A stretch of 63,195 nucleotides of DNA from an uncultured Eubacteriales bacterium (GTDB taxonomy: Bacteria > Bacillota > Clostridia > Oscillospirales > CAG-272). The number at the start of each line of letters is the position of its first letter. The stretch's first letter is position 1. Location of the stretch: contig CAKRQU010000009.1 in assembly GCA_934394585.1 (NCBI GenBank), positions 1 to 63,195 of the forward strand. Reading direction: 5' to 3'. The position numbers and the translations under genes are program-made. The notes under the pieces are model-generated. The model saw only the letters and a program-made list of their open reading frames with translations, did not search any database and was not told where the DNA came from. Below, piece after piece: positions 62,001 to 63,195 of the stretch.

Positions 62001-62750
62001 ATGGCAGTGAATGTCGATATAATGGGAAGAGCGGTATACGAATATGCCGATAAAGAAACGGGCAGGGTTTTTGCCATGCCGTACAGATTTTATCATCCTT
62101 CCTCATACAATGAAAATGATACGAAAAAATATCCGATGCTCTTTTTTCTGCACGGACATGGCGAATGCGGCACGGATAACGAGCTTCAGATAAGAGTTTT
62201 GCACAAGGAAAACAGGCTGATAGACATGGTGCTGGAACGCGACGATTGCATTATCGTAGCTCCGCAGTGTCCCTGCAATACGGAGCTGGAATGGGTGCCT
62301 GTAAATCACAAGTGGAATACAGGCTCGCGTCCGCTTTCCGAAAAGCCGACTGTCGGCATGGCGGCGGCAATGGAATTGCTCGATAAATTTCTTTCGTGCG
62401 GCAAAGTGGATCTTTCGCGCGTGTATGCCGCGGGAATATCCATGGGCGGATACGGCACATGGGAACTGATAACACGCCGTCCCGAGGTTTTTGCGGCGGC
62501 TGTGCCCGTATGCGGCTCGGGTATACCCGATATGGCGGACAGACTCGTGAATATAGCCGTATGGGCTTTTCACGGGGAAGCAGACGGCACTGTTCCTCCG
62601 CAGGGGACGAGAGATATGGAGGCGGCGATTAAAGCTGCCGGCGGCACAAAAATGAAGGCTACATATTTCCCCGGCGTGGGGCATGATTCATGGATACCCG
62701 CGTATAAAACCGAGGGGCTGACAGAGTGGCTCTTTTCTCAGAAAAAGTAA
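62001..62750 (+). CDS. Prolyl-oligopeptidase-type / feruloyl-esterase-like hydrolase
   Basis: 249 residues, alpha/beta-hydrolase without signal peptide. LFFLHGHGECGTDN gives the oxyanion region, AAGISMGGYGTW the nucleophile Ser, FHGEADGTVPP the Asp, and FPGVGHDSW the His. This matches the phospholipase/carboxylesterase-like group that includes feruloyl and PHB-depolymerase-like enzymes. It could remove ester side chains from plant glycans. GGAGG lies 7 nt before the ATG, 47 bp after guaB. Confidence 0.85.
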   Translation: MAVNVDIMGRAVYEYADKETGRVFAMPYRFYHPSSYNENDTKKYPMLFFLHGHGECGTDNELQIRVLHKENRLIDMVLERDDCIIVAPQCPCNTELEWVPVNHKWNTGSRPLSEKPTVGMAAAMELLDKFLSCGKVDLSRVYAAGISMGGYGTWELITRRPEVFAAAVPVCGSGIPDMADRLVNIAVWAFHGEADGTVPPQGTRDMEAAIKAAGGTKMKATYFPGVGHDSWIPAYKTEGLTEWLFSQKK

Positions 62751-62847
62751 AGTGCTTTTCTTTATAGAAAAGCGAAAAAAAGAAGCGGGCGGCTTTTGCT
62801 TCCTTCTCATAAGGATGAATTATGAGAAACAGAAGCAATCAGGCGGG

Positions 62848-62881
62848 AAGGACGAACAGTTTCGGCTGTTCGTCCTTTTCG
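62848..62881 (+). terminator. Intrinsic terminator
   Basis: Perfect 12-bp arms AAGGACGAACAG (62848-62859) and CTGTTCGTCCTT (62866-62877), then TT. It probably ends the guaB-hydrolase unit; the stretch 62751-62847 holds smaller hairpins only. Confidence 0.8.
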
Positions 62882-62943
62882 TTTTGCAAAAAGCTTTGTG
62901 AATCTGAATAGTTTACTTGGAGCCGTTCGGCTTTCTGTTCTTG

Positions 62944-63195
62944 TTACGCCCGGATCGTTGAAAACGGTTTCTGATGTGCATTCGAAAATCCCGCTGTTCT
63001 TGCGGAGATGGCTTGGTTCCGGCAATGATCGGCTATTTCCGATTCACTGTCCGGCATGGAGCCGATGTGCGTGAAGTAAATGTCGATTCGTTGCTCGCCC
63101 TCGTTTTTCTTTCGTGACGGGCGCTCGTGAATCACGATTTTGCTGATGAATGTCCGCAGGATCTCGGGTGTCAGCTCCCGTATATCCGTATACTT
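62944..63195 (-). CDS. Large serine recombinase, C-terminal part (DUF4368-like), cut by window edge
   Basis: Only the last 83 codons are in the window; the gene enters from the right. The frame is open to the edge and continues upstream of the ATG at 63135. It reads ...RELTPEILRTFISKIVIHERP, then GEQRIDIYFTHIG and a polar tail ending STIRA. The LTPEILRTFISKI...IDIYF pattern is the usual end of the transposon-type serine recombinases of Bacillota (DUF4368 domain). This indicates an integrated mobile element whose main body lies beyond 63195. Confidence 0.82.
   Translation of the reverse strand, partial: KYTDIRELTPEILRTFISKIVIHERPSRKKNEGEQRIDIYFTHIGSMPDSESEIADHCRNQAISARTAGFSNAHQKPFSTIRA

Noticed and set aside
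62807..63025. 72-codon minus-strand frame overlapping the recombinase end
   Set aside because: It is out of frame with the recombinase C-terminus and crosses the terminator hairpin; no family resemblance.

Overview
The window comes from a member of the Bacillota, most likely an uncultured anaerobic Clostridia of the Oscillospirales/Christensenellales type. The grounds are the clostridial order of the S10-spc-alpha ribosomal cluster, pyruvate phosphate dikinase, a biotin-dependent Na+-pumping decarboxylase, GlpA/GlpB-type flavoproteins with a DUF1667 partner, several small families common in gut clostridia (DUF5685, DUF6106-like, DUF6472-like, DUF1846), TTG and GTG starts, and strong AGGAGG-type ribosome binding sites. 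The taxon is inferred from gene content only. Nothing in the main body looks foreign except the last 0.3 kb.

Layout. 1-0.7 kb: a non-coding repeat (copy A), cut by the window edge. 0.7-3.3 kb: ppdK on the minus strand. 3.6-13.5 kb, plus strand: pth-mfd, a PpiC-type foldase lipoprotein, a DUF5685/J-domain/membrane-protein trio, and a polar amino acid ABC transporter. 13.6-16.7 kb: a large GH106-like glycosidase. 16.7-17.5 kb: repeat copy B, inverted. 17.6-20.0 kb, minus: rpmG-secE-nusG-rplK-rplA from one strong promoter, without rplJ-rplL. 20.1-21.4 kb, minus: marR-like gene and tauE-like exporter, with two perfect operator palindromes on the promoter. 21.5-24.5 kb: polA and a small secreted protein. 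24.6-33.5 kb: a tight nine-gene operon (HAD phosphatase, GlpA-like, GlpB-like, DUF1667, membrane protein, PAP2 phosphatase, SDR, GH2 glycosidase, acetyl xylan esterase-like). 33.5-36.1 kb, minus: DUF1846 protein and a degenerate sensor-kinase-like protein. 36.2-41.1 kb, minus: a five-gene Na+-translocating decarboxylase set. 41.3-41.7 kb, minus: tRNA-Arg(CCG) and a TSCPD protein. 41.9-58.2 kb, plus: S10-spc-alpha supercluster from rpsJ to rplQ, including secY, adk, map, a KOW protein, infA and rpoA. 58.2-59.0 kb: repeat copy C. 59.0-60.2 kb, minus: small Cys protein and rplM-rpsI. 60.4-62.8 kb, plus: guaB and an esterase. 62.9 kb to the end, minus: the C-terminus of a large serine recombinase, marking the edge of a mobile element.

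How the parts fit. The decarboxylase subunits together would couple decarboxylation of an oxaloacetate- or methylmalonyl-CoA-type substrate to Na+ export. PPDK sits at the PEP/pyruvate node. The nine-gene operon joins glycerol-3-phosphate-type redox chemistry to phosphatases and plant-glycan enzymes. Growth genes carry near-consensus TTGACA-17-TATAAT promoters (rplM, guaB) or close variants (rpmG, rpsJ).

The least explained feature is the dispersed, palindrome-rich repeat family (copies A, B, C). The two fully visible copies lie between convergent gene ends. The copies are mosaics of a core of about 430 bp and movable hairpin modules. All coordinates, promoter spacings and hairpin arms were read by eye, and no database search was possible.
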